Source: Candidatus Gastranaerophilales bacterium (GTDB lineage Bacteria; Cyanobacteriota; Vampirovibrionia; Gastranaerophilales; Gastranaerophilaceae). Taken from it: a stretch of DNA of 34,345 nucleotides. The stretch covers positions 1 to 34,345 of the forward strand of contig CANQRT010000003.1 in the NCBI GenBank assembly GCA_947626325.1, written 5' to 3'. The notes beneath the pieces were generated by a model. The model was not told the origin of the DNA. It made no database searches and saw only the letters and a list, made by a program, of their open reading frames with translations. Positions 23,695 to 29,906 of the stretch are shown here, one piece after another. The translations under genes and the position numbers were made by a program. Numbering within the stretch: the stretch's first letter is position 1; every line of letters begins with the position of its first letter.

Positions 23695-24753
23695 TACATT
23701 TTTTATAATATTAATTAATTTTTCAGAATTTAAGCTGTAAATACAGTGATATTTATTTTCTTTTAACCTGCAAATTTTCTTCATACATGGTGAACACTTT
23801 GCATTTGATGAAAAAGAGTAATAATTATCACCCAAAGGTGCTGTTCTTGCTGAGCTTGTTGCAAAAAATACTGTAAAAATTTTGCATTTGCCTATAGCCC
23901 AAGCTATATGGGCGCTCCCTGAATCTGGACTAATTAATAAATCACAGTTTTGATAAATATACACTAAATCTGCAAGACTTGTCTGACCTGATAAATTAAG
24001 TATATTTCCGCCTGTTATAAATGATAATATCTGCCCTGCAAGTTCTTTTTCTTTGTCAGAACCTGCTGTTATGATAATGTTGCAGTTGTCTTTAAATGTA
24101 TTTATTATTTCTACCCAGCTTTTTATATTCCAGTGTTTATTTCTCCAAGTGGTTGCGGGGGCTATAACTATTGTTTTTTTTGTTTTATCTAGCTGTGATA
24201 CTTTTTCTTTTATATCAGTTGAATATTCGTTTTCAAAATTAGGTAGCTTAAATTCAAGCTTTAAATCCTTACAGCCTAAATATTTTGCAAATTCCATATT
24301 TCTTTTTACTACATGATAATAAATATCAAATTGTTTTCTGCCTGTTTTTATTATTTCATTTGCGAAAATCCACGAAAATTCCCGTCCGTCATTTAAAGTT
24401 ATTTTCCTTTTTCCGTTTGATAATCCTAAGATTATTCCGCTTTTTAGCAGTTGTTGAGTATCTAATACAACGTCATATTTTTCTTTGCGGATAGTTTTTA
24501 TTATTTCAAAAAACTCTTTTAGATTTTCAATTTTACTTTTATTTTGTTTCCATTTCTTTTTTGGTAGAACATATACATTATTTATTAGTGGATTATTAAC
24601 AATAAATTTAGATGCTTTATCCTCAACAACCCAGTCAAGTATTGCATTAGGATACTCTTTTTTTAACGCATTTACCATAGGCAGGGTATGGATAGTATCT
24701 CCAAGTGCGCTTAATCTTATTATTAATATTTTCTTGTCGTTTAAATTTTCCAT
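23680..24753 (-). CDS. Glycosyltransferase family 9, LPS heptosyltransferase-like
   Basis: A 357-aa GT-B enzyme that by family would transfer heptose from ADP-heptose to the LPS inner core. KILIIRLSALGDTIHTLPMVNALK is the WaaC/WaaF N-terminal signature. The C-terminal domain has APATTWRNKHWNIKSW and LLISPDSGSAHIAWAIG, the donor-binding region. WaaC versus WaaF cannot be decided; the opening motif is closer to WaaC. It fits rfaE2 earlier in the window. The last 45 residues carry four cysteines (CSPCMKKIC, C). No Shine-Dalgarno site is seen, and TATAAA (24762-24767) lies eight bases before the ATG, so the mRNA may be nearly leaderless, but no good -35 is present. Confidence 0.9.
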   Translation of the reverse strand: MENLNDKKILIIRLSALGDTIHTLPMVNALKKEYPNAILDWVVEDKASKFIVNNPLINNVYVLPKKKWKQNKSKIENLKEFFEIIKTIRKEKYDVVLDTQQLLKSGIILGLSNGKRKITLNDGREFSWIFANEIIKTGRKQFDIYYHVVKRNMEFAKYLGCKDLKLEFKLPNFENEYSTDIKEKVSQLDKTKKTIVIAPATTWRNKHWNIKSWVEIINTFKDNCNIIITAGSDKEKELAGQILSFITGGNILNLSGQTSLADLVYIYQNCDLLISPDSGSAHIAWAIGKCKIFTVFFATSSARTAPLGDNYYSFSSNAKCSPCMKKICRLKENKYHCIYSLNSEKLINIIKNVLQIC

Positions 24754-24783
24754 AATTTTAGTTTATAACAAAAAAAATACAAT

Positions 24784-24818
24784 AAAAGTTTACATTTTAA
24801 AGCTTATTTTAAACTTTT
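24784..24818. repeat. Imperfectly placed inverted repeat upstream of the GT9 and 80-aa genes
   Basis: AAAAGTTTA (24784-24792) and TAAACTTTT (24810-24818) form a 9-bp inverted repeat with a 17-base spacer. It lies in the divergent gap 24754-24888. It could be a regulator site or a weak hairpin; its AT-only nature makes chance plausible. Confidence 0.35.
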
Positions 24819-24888
24819 TGGGGGAACTTTTTTATAAAAAAATTTATTATCATATTTATGTCAAAAGAGATTATATACGGATAGACTA

Positions 24889-25131
24889 ATGGACAAAAAA
24901 AGAGCAAGAGAACTTAGAAATTCAATAGAAATGTGCAAAATGCGTTTGAATACAATAATGCCCCATTTAACAAAAGAAAAAACAGCCCTTAATGAATCTT
25001 TTAATAAATTATTGATAGAAAAAGCAATTTTAAAAGATGAACTAAAACAAAAAACAGACTCTTTCCTAATTAGAATGCTGAAAAAAATTAATCATAGAAA
25101 AAAAGAATTAATTTGTGATTATTTTAAATAA
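24889..25131 (+). CDS. Small basic coiled-coil protein of unknown function (80 aa)
   Basis: The protein is almost entirely charged helix (KKRARELRNSIEMCKMRLNTIM, then EKAILKDELKQKTDSF) and ends basic (KKINHRKKELICDYFK). No membrane or signal segment is present. GGATAG about seven bases upstream may serve as a ribosome binding site. It converges on fliR, the stops being one base apart. Size and charge resemble small flagellar-associated proteins such as FliJ-like or chaperone-like helices, but that is only a resemblance. Function unknown. Confidence 0.6.
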   Translation: MDKKRARELRNSIEMCKMRLNTIMPHLTKEKTALNESFNKLLIEKAILKDELKQKTDSFLIRMLKKINHRKKELICDYFK

Positions 25132-25132
25132 A

Positions 25133-25915
25133 TTAAAAAATATTAGAAAATGATAAAAAGAAATCACAAATAACATTAAATATAATCGGCATACCAACGA
25201 TTAAAATTGCCGCACCTAAACATGGCTTAAAAAGGAAACTCATCTGGAAAACGTTAACCTGCGGAGCTGTTTTTGAGATTATTCCTAAGATAATATCTTG
25301 TCCTAACGTTGCAATTAATACAGGAGCAGCTATTTGAAGTCCTATGTATAATACATTAGAGGTTATTTTAACAAGGTAATCCATATTAATAATTTCATCC
25401 ATAGGTATTGCATAAGCGTAAATCGGGAAAATTTCAAAGCTTCTGATGAATGCGTTAAAAGTCCAGTATGCACCGCCGATTTCGAGGAAAATAATCAAAC
25501 CCAAAAGGCTGAAAATTCTTCCCATAATAGATATTTGTGCCGATGTAGTAGGATCCATAATAGTAGCTGAAGATACACCCTGCTGCATATTAATCATATC
25601 TCCGCCGCTTTCTATTGCTTTTACAATGCAATTAACAATAAATCCTAAAATTGCGCCTGCCATATAATTTACAAGTATAGAATAAAGCATTGAAACACTG
25701 GCATCTGGAGCTTTTGGGTGTAAAAATATTGTAAGCATTACTGTAAAAATTAACGTAAAACCAATTTTAGCTATAACAGGTATTTCACTGCGCTGTAAAA
25801 AGGGAGTGCTTCTCATCAACCCTGCTACACGTGCAAAAATAGGAACTCCTGCAGTAAGTACATTGTTAATTTCGGGGAAATATTTAGGAAAGTCATTTAA
25901 TATGGTATCAAGCAT
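25133..25915 (-). CDS. fliR: Flagellar export gate protein FliR
   Basis: FliR is the single-copy core subunit of the FliPQR export gate in the inner membrane. The 260-aa length is typical. Hydrophobic helices are evident, with ARVAGLMRSTPFLQRSEIPVIAKIGFTLIF near the N-terminus, the conserved mid-region GDMINMQQGVSSATIMDP, and KTAPQVNVFQMSFLFKP towards the end. It is the last gene of the fliM/N-fliO-fliP-fliQ-fliR run, starting 10 bases after fliQ with AGGTAAGGA upstream. SctT of injectisomes is a homologue; FliO in the same operon favours the flagellar assignment. Confidence 0.93.
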   Translation of the reverse strand: MLDTILNDFPKYFPEINNVLTAGVPIFARVAGLMRSTPFLQRSEIPVIAKIGFTLIFTVMLTIFLHPKAPDASVSMLYSILVNYMAGAILGFIVNCIVKAIESGGDMINMQQGVSSATIMDPTTSAQISIMGRIFSLLGLIIFLEIGGAYWTFNAFIRSFEIFPIYAYAIPMDEIINMDYLVKITSNVLYIGLQIAAPVLIATLGQDIILGIISKTAPQVNVFQMSFLFKPCLGAAILIVGMPIIFNVICDFFLSFSNIF

Positions 25916-25925
25916 TATGTTTTCC

Positions 25926-26423
25926 TTACCTGTTTTTCTCCGAAATAACTTTTCTTTCGGCTAAATTAGGAGTCGGGACTTCATGTCCTTTGTTTCTCAT
26001 AACACTGAATCGATCTTTACCTGTATTGCCCATAGGTGCTGCCGCATTATTTAATATCTCTTTCATCGGAGTCATATCTTTTTTCATATCGGTTTTAATC
26101 TCGTCAATAAAAGGTTTAGTGTAGTTGTAATAATTTGGCGGGAGTACACATTCATCTGACTTAGGAATAACATCAAACGCAATAACTGCACCCTCATTAA
26201 ATAAATTTGTCAGCAGTTTTAAATACCCTGTACCAAGTAAAATTATTACTAAAAATACAGCAAAAATTTTAGGAGCGGCGGCAATGGTCTGTTCTTGAAC
26301 TTGTGTTACCGCTTGCAAAATACCTACAATAAGACCTATTGCCGCCGCAGTAAGTACGCAAGGCATTGCTATCATAAGCATTACTATAAGTCCTTTTGTA
26401 AAATATTCCATTAAAATTTCCAT
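25926..26423 (-). CDS. fliQ: Flagellar export gate protein FliQ with a long C-terminal extension
   Basis: The first 85-90 residues are a normal FliQ: two hydrophobic hairpin helices with AAIGLIVGILQAVTQVQEQTIAAAPKIFAVFLVIILLG. FliQ proteins are normally 86-90 aa, but this one runs to 165. The extra 75 residues are polar, with PPNYYNYTKPFIDEIKTDMKKDM and a basic end (NLAERKVISEKNR). The extension is in the same frame with no sign of frameshift, and fliR follows directly, so it appears genuine. In solved FliPQR complexes both FliQ termini lie on the side away from the cytoplasmic loop; where this tail would sit is inference. AAGGAA precedes the ATG. Confidence 0.92.
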   Translation of the reverse strand: MEILMEYFTKGLIVMLMIAMPCVLTAAAIGLIVGILQAVTQVQEQTIAAAPKIFAVFLVIILLGTGYLKLLTNLFNEGAVIAFDVIPKSDECVLPPNYYNYTKPFIDEIKTDMKKDMTPMKEILNNAAAPMGNTGKDRFSVMRNKGHEVPTPNLAERKVISEKNR

Positions 26424-26433
26424 GTTTTATTCC

Positions 26434-27075
26434 TTAATTAAAGCTGCCCACAAGTCCGTTAACAATTAATGACCAGCCGTCAACTGCTATAAATATCAGC
26501 AGTTTAAACGGCAGAGATATAATTGTGGGCGACAGCATAAACATACCTAAAGCCAAAAGTACATTTGCCACAACTAAATCTAAGACTATAAACGGTATAA
26601 ATATAATAAAACTTATTTCAAAAGCAGTTTTTAATTCGCTCAAAATGTAAGCAGGAGCTACTTCCCAGATAGTTAAATCTTCAACCGAAGCAGGTGCTTC
26701 TTTTCTTGCGAGTTGAACAAAAAATGCCAAATCCTTTTCTCTTGTTTGTTTAAGCATAAATTCTTTTAACGGTTTAGAACCCTCACTAATGGCTAAAACC
26801 ATAGAACCCGATTCTTGATAAGGTTTAGAGCCTACTTCATACATTTGCTGAAAAACAGGGCCCATTGTGTAAAATGTTAATATTATTGATAATCCTACAA
26901 GGACTATTGCAGGCGGGATTTGTTGAGCTCCGAGTGCCTGTTTTAAAAACCCGAATACTATAGCATATCTTAAAAAACTTGTCATGCAAACAAACATAAA
27001 TGGCAGCATTGAGAACATTGCCATTACTGCTAATAATTGTATTACGGGACTTAAATCTTTTAATATTGCATCCAT
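26434..27075 (-). CDS. fliP: Flagellar export gate protein FliP
   Basis: FliP forms the pentameric pore of the export gate. The family signatures are clear: TSFLRYAIVFGFLKQALGAQQIPPAIVLVGLSIILTF, then MVLAISEGSKPLKEFM, and the C-terminal LALGMFMLSPTIISLPFKLLIFIAVDGWSLIV. At 213 aa it is shorter than many FliP proteins (about 245) because it has no cleavable N-terminal signal peptide, in this respect like SctR. It starts one base after the fliO stop, with GAGGT as ribosome binding site inside the end of fliO. Confidence 0.94.
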   Translation of the reverse strand: MDAILKDLSPVIQLLAVMAMFSMLPFMFVCMTSFLRYAIVFGFLKQALGAQQIPPAIVLVGLSIILTFYTMGPVFQQMYEVGSKPYQESGSMVLAISEGSKPLKEFMLKQTREKDLAFFVQLARKEAPASVEDLTIWEVAPAYILSELKTAFEISFIIFIPFIVLDLVVANVLLALGMFMLSPTIISLPFKLLIFIAVDGWSLIVNGLVGSFN

Positions 27076-27076
27076 T

Positions 27077-27406
27077 TTAACCTCGATTTATCTTAAATTT
27101 TTCTTTTAATGTCTCTGAAATATTTATTGGTTTTTGAGGCTCTGTGGTATCAATATTTTCAGCCTCAAGTTTTGCAAGCAGGGTTGTAGATGTATTGTCG
27201 CCTGCTACTAAAAATCTTTCATATCCTGCTTTTATTATATAAACGCTTTTTGTAGGCGATAATTTTATCATGTTTTCAACTTTTAAATAGGTATTGTTTA
27301 AGTTATTTGGCATACTTACGGACTTTTTATAAATGTACAATACTATTACAATGAACCCAATCATTGCAAATGTATATGTAGCAAAATTTATAATATATCC
27401 GTTCAT
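27077..27406 (-). CDS. fliO: FliO-like flagellar export accessory protein
   Basis: A 109-aa bitopic protein: one hydrophobic helix (about 8-26, YTFAMIGFIVIVLYIY), then a soluble domain with MIKLSPTKSVYIIKAGYERFLVAGDN, the FliO/FliZ pattern of a conserved S-L-Y-V-V-like strand and a LVG-like turn. FliO stabilises FliP assembly and is found in flagellar systems but not injectisomes, so it is key evidence that this operon is flagellar. AAGGGA lies five bases before the ATG, just after the FliM/FliN-like gene. Confidence 0.85.
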   Translation of the reverse strand: MNGYIINFATYTFAMIGFIVIVLYIYKKSVSMPNNLNNTYLKVENMIKLSPTKSVYIIKAGYERFLVAGDNTSTTLLAKLEAENIDTTEPQKPINISETLKEKFKINRG

Positions 27407-27415
27407 TTTATCCCT

Positions 27416-27868
27416 TTATATACTTTCGTCTTCTATTTCAAAATCACTGTAGTCAAAGTTTTCATCTTCGTTTGCGTGTGCTTGCGGTTTTTGAGTTGGA
27501 GCAGACGCTTTAGGTGCAGCTGTTTTTACTGCGGGTTTTGCTTGTGCAGTTTTTTGTTCAGGTTGTTGAGCTTCTGTTTTTACCGCCTTTTCTGTTTTTT
27601 TGACAGGCGCTTCTTTTGTCTTTTTTACGTTATCTATTCTAACTCCGTATCTGTCATTTAAGATTACAAGCTCGCCTGTTGCAACTAGTTGATTTTCTAC
27701 ACGCAGTTTGATTTTATTGTCGTAAATAGAGCCTACATCTATAACAAGCCCCTCTGATATCTGCTTTAATTCGCCTAGCGTCATTTTTACATTATCAAAT
27801 TCCGCAGTTATATCAACAAGTATTGAATCCCACATGTTTTGGGATTTTACTGTTGTTTCTTCTTCCAT
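27416..27868 (-). CDS. Internal FliN-like product from the same frame (150 aa)
   Basis: Inside the FliM/FliN-like gene, GGAGGT (27875-27880) lies six bases before the in-frame ATG at 27868. This is the strongest Shine-Dalgarno match in the operon. It is placed exactly between SpoA-1 and SpoA-2. The product MEEETTVKSQNMWDSILVDI... would hold SpoA-2 and the tail and match ordinary FliN in size. SctQ genes of several injectisomes make such a C-terminal protein by internal initiation; here it is predicted, not shown. Confidence 0.75.
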   Translation of the reverse strand: MEEETTVKSQNMWDSILVDITAEFDNVKMTLGELKQISEGLVIDVGSIYDNKIKLRVENQLVATGELVILNDRYGVRIDNVKKTKEAPVKKTEKAVKTEAQQPEQKTAQAKPAVKTAAPKASAPTQKPQAHANEDENFDYSDFEIEDESI

Positions 27869-28642
27869 ATCATTACCTCCGTTTTTATCAAGGTTTATAA
27901 TTATTGACGGATTTGGATTAACCTTAAAATTTACTGTTTTGCTGCTCCACGCTGCCGTCATATAGTTTATATCACTGTCTTCAAGCAGAATTATGTCACC
28001 TGCTTCCATTGATTTTATTTCGTTTAACGCTATTTTTGATTTTCCTGCTTCGATTTTTATTGTGGTGGTTGTATCTTTAAAATCTGTTATGTTGAATTTT
28101 TCTTTTATTTCGCTTGTTTTTGGTTCGTTAATTATACAACTAGGTATTTTTATTATTATTTTTCCTATATGATTTTTTTTGTATCTAATAAAAAATGTTA
28201 AATATAATTCCTTGTTATTTTGAATTTTCGCTTTATTTACAACTGTTTTATTTATTTTATCCTCTATATTTGAATATATAAATGAAGTTAATGATTGAAT
28301 AAGCCTTGCTTCTATTTCAGTCAAATTTTTAAGTTCAAATTCTTTGTCATCTTTACCTAATGCACTGTTTAAAAACTCATCAACAACCTCTGAAGATATC
28401 TTTATATTTATGTTAAAGTCATTTCCAACAGGTATATTGCTTACAAAATATTCATCTCCGTATGATAATATACTGCCATTTTCAGAAACACCAATAAATC
28501 TTAACTCATAATCTTTTTCAAAAAATTTTTTTATTGCTTTTTGAGTATTTAAATAAAAATCTTCATAAAATAGAGAATAGTTATTGAACAAACTATTTTG
28601 AATATCCGCATTAATTTCATTGTCTGTTTTTAAAGCTGTCAT
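27416..28642 (-). CDS. FliM/FliN (SctQ-type) C-ring protein with two SpoA domains
   Basis: A 408-aa predicted switch or sorting-platform protein, first in the fli operon. Residues about 80-150 resemble the FliM middle domain (VVDEFLNSALGKDDKEFELKNLTEIEARLI). SpoA-1 is at about 190-252 (KIEAGKSKIALNEIKSMEAGDIILLED). SpoA-2 is at about 270-345 (ITAEFDNVKMTLGELKQISEGLVIDVG, VATGELVILNDRYGVRI), which is FliN-like. The tail (about 346-408) is rich in Lys, Ala, Pro and Gln and ends acidic (YSDFEIEDESI). FliM normally has one SpoA domain and an N-terminal CheY-binding EIDALL-like peptide, which is absent here; SctQ of injectisomes has two SpoA domains. An internal start at Met259 is strongly supported. 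Confidence 0.88.
   Translation of the reverse strand: MTALKTDNEINADIQNSLFNNYSLFYEDFYLNTQKAIKKFFEKDYELRFIGVSENGSILSYGDEYFVSNIPVGNDFNINIKISSEVVDEFLNSALGKDDKEFELKNLTEIEARLIQSLTSFIYSNIEDKINKTVVNKAKIQNNKELYLTFFIRYKKNHIGKIIIKIPSCIINEPKTSEIKEKFNITDFKDTTTTIKIEAGKSKIALNEIKSMEAGDIILLEDSDINYMTAAWSSKTVNFKVNPNPSIIINLDKNGGNDMEEETTVKSQNMWDSILVDITAEFDNVKMTLGELKQISEGLVIDVGSIYDNKIKLRVENQLVATGELVILNDRYGVRIDNVKKTKEAPVKKTEKAVKTEAQQPEQKTAQAKPAVKTAAPKASAPTQKPQAHANEDENFDYSDFEIEDESI
27875..27880 (-). promoter_or_regulatory. Internal Shine-Dalgarno site for the FliN-like product
   Basis: GGAGGT on the minus strand, within codons GGA GGT encoding Gly-Gly of a linker, six bases before the ATG at 27868. An out-of-frame ATG (AATGAT) lies between and would compete only weakly because of its short spacing. 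Confidence 0.75.
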
Positions 28643-28668
28643 TTTATTCCCTAATCTTATTATATAAG

Positions 28669-28697
28669 AATATAATATATTTTTTTATAATGGGCAA
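28669..28697 (-). promoter_or_regulatory. Candidate promoter of the flagellar operon
   Basis: On the minus strand TTGCCC (28697-28692), a 17-base A/T-only spacer and TATATT (28674-28669). The predicted start is near 28662, about 20 bases ahead of the ATG, with AGGGAA as ribosome binding site. No sigma-28 or sigma-54 type flagellar promoter is evident. The region is so AT-rich that other -10 choices (TATAAT nearer the gene) remain possible. Confidence 0.5.
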
Positions 28698-28739
28698 AAT
28701 CATTTATATGTTGTAATTTTTAATAAAAAATTTTTATAA

Positions 28740-28757
28740 ATCATTATTTTAAATGAT
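28740..28757. repeat. Inverted repeat at the methyltransferase promoter
   Basis: ATCATT (28740-28745) and AATGAT (28752-28757) with a 6-base A/T spacer form a palindrome that touches the -35 of the methyltransferase promoter. A related AATCATTTA is at 28698-28706, next to the fli operon -35. It may be a shared operator, but AT-richness makes this tentative. Confidence 0.35.
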
Positions 28758-28784
28758 AACAAATTTAGCAGATTTTTGTATACT
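28756..28784 (+). promoter_or_regulatory. Promoter of the DNA methyltransferase gene
   Basis: ATAACA (28756-28761), a 17-base spacer and TATACT (28779-28784). Transcription near 28791 would exclude the TTG start at 28776 given by the ORF track and supports the ATG at 28821. Confidence 0.6.
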
Positions 28785-28820
28785 GAACACTTGAATATAG
28801 TAATTATTTGGGGCATATGT

Positions 28821-29693
28821 ATGGCAAAAGTCAATACACAAAGAATAAAACCGCAAGAGCAAAGACCTGATTTAAAAATCGCACCAAAGGTCAAAACAAA
28901 GCCCTATAGCGATATAGACTTAAATAATTGGAAAGACTATAGCCATATAAAAACTGATACATGGTGGGAATTTGCTCAGCGTGATAATACTCATGGGCAT
29001 AGTAATGAATACCACGGAAATTATATACCTCAAATAGCACAACAATTGTATGAAAGATTTACTAAAAAAGGTGATATAGTTCTGGATTTATTTTTAGGCT
29101 CTGGTACAAGCGCTATTGAAGCAATAAATATGAAAAGAAGATGTATCGGGGTTGAATTAAAGCCTGAACAGACAGAAATTGTGCGCTCTAAATTCAGCGA
29201 AAAAGAACTTGTAACCGATGTTAATTTAATTTGTGCTGACAGCGCAGCAAAATCAACAAAAGAAAAAATTCAGGCAAGACTCGATGTTATGAGGAGCGAA
29301 AAAGCGCAGTTCCTTATTCTTCATCCGCCTTATGACGATATTATAAAATTCTCCGACAGAAAAGAGGATTTATCGAACTGCGGTTCTACGGAAAAATTTT
29401 ATGAACTGTTTAAGCAGGCAGCACAAAACGGCTATGATATGCTTGAAAAAGGCAGATTTGCAGCTTTAATTATAGGTGATAAATACTCAAATGGCGAGAT
29501 TGTACCTTTAGGCGCTGACTGTGCAGCCAAAATGCGTGAAGTCGGGTTTAAAATGAAAGCTGTTATTGTTAAAAATATGGAAGGTAATGAACGGGCGAAA
29601 GGCAAAACTGCTAATTTATGGCGCTATCGTGCATTAAACGGCGGTTTCTATATTTTCAAACACGAGTATATTTATGTATTCCAAAAAGTTTAG
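28821..29693 (+). CDS. Orphan site-specific DNA methyltransferase (N4/N6 amino type)
   Basis: The 290-aa enzyme likely methylates an exocyclic amino group of adenine or cytosine in DNA using S-adenosylmethionine. The SAM-binding motif I is LDLFLGSGTSAIEAI (residues 88-102). The catalytic motif IV is HPPYDD (168-173), with His in place of the usual Asp, Asn or Ser; this may be normal for its subfamily. THGHSNEYHGNYIPQIA before motif I and WRYRALNGGFYIFKHEYIYVF at the end are further family hallmarks. The start at 28821 is set by the promoter and avoids the TTG of the ORF track. No restriction gene or specificity subunit is nearby. It overlaps the next gene by 20 bases. Confidence 0.85.
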   Translation: MAKVNTQRIKPQEQRPDLKIAPKVKTKPYSDIDLNNWKDYSHIKTDTWWEFAQRDNTHGHSNEYHGNYIPQIAQQLYERFTKKGDIVLDLFLGSGTSAIEAINMKRRCIGVELKPEQTEIVRSKFSEKELVTDVNLICADSAAKSTKEKIQARLDVMRSEKAQFLILHPPYDDIIKFSDRKEDLSNCGSTEKFYELFKQAAQNGYDMLEKGRFAALIIGDKYSNGEIVPLGADCAAKMREVGFKMKAVIVKNMEGNERAKGKTANLWRYRALNGGFYIFKHEYIYVFQKV

Positions 29694-29859
29694 ACACCTT
29701 AAAACAGGAAATATCTATGAAATGCTCAGAAATGACGTTATTAATGCAACTAATGCCAATGCTGAGCAAGTAATGGTGCTTTATAAAAGTGATTTATACC
29801 CTGATAAACTTTTTGTCCGCGAAAAAAACGAATTTTATGAAAAATTTAAACAGCTATAA
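29674..29859 (+). CDS. DUF1653-like small protein (61 aa)
   Basis: The protein starts inside the methyltransferase gene, in another frame, with a 20-base overlap. YSKKFRHLKTGNIYEMLRNDVINATNANAEQVMVLYKSDLYPDKLFVREKNEFYEKF follows the DUF1653 pattern: a YRHFKG-like strand, a Y-E-V-L strand, V-V-Y and a W/F-V-R-x-x-E-F turn. Such proteins are small SH3-like barrels of unknown function, often found alone or fused. The overlap implies coupled expression with the methyltransferase. It ends right at a strong terminator. Confidence 0.75.
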   Translation: MYSKKFRHLKTGNIYEMLRNDVINATNANAEQVMVLYKSDLYPDKLFVREKNEFYEKFKQL

Positions 29860-29892
29860 AAAAAGAGCCCTTAAATTTTAAGAGCTCTTTTT
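29860..29892. terminator. Bidirectional terminator between the DUF1653 gene and acetate-CoA ligase
   Basis: AAAAAGAGC-C-CTTAAA / TTTAAG-A-GCTCTTTTT forms a long stem with one internal mismatch and a minimal loop. A runs and T runs at the ends serve both strands. It begins at the base after the DUF1653 stop and lies 15 bases past the ligase stop on the other strand. Confidence 0.88.
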
Positions 29893-29906
29893 AATTTTAA
29901 TTGTTA

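Noticed and set aside
24485-24889. 134-aa plus-strand ORF over the GT9 gene and intergenic region
   Set aside because: It lies antisense to a clear glycosyltransferase, is rich in Phe, Ile and Leu from AT-rich antisense codons, and has no ribosome binding site.
25133-28642. Reading the export genes as a non-flagellar type III secretion system
   Set aside because: The double-SpoA protein and short FliP look injectisome-like, but FliO is flagellum-specific and the order FliM/N-fliO-fliP-fliQ-fliR is flagellar. No secretin, needle or chaperone gene is present.
28776-28820. TTG start of the methyltransferase at 28776
   Set aside because: It overlaps the predicted -10 (28779-28784) and lies before the predicted transcription start, and has no ribosome binding site. 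The ATG at 28821 is better.
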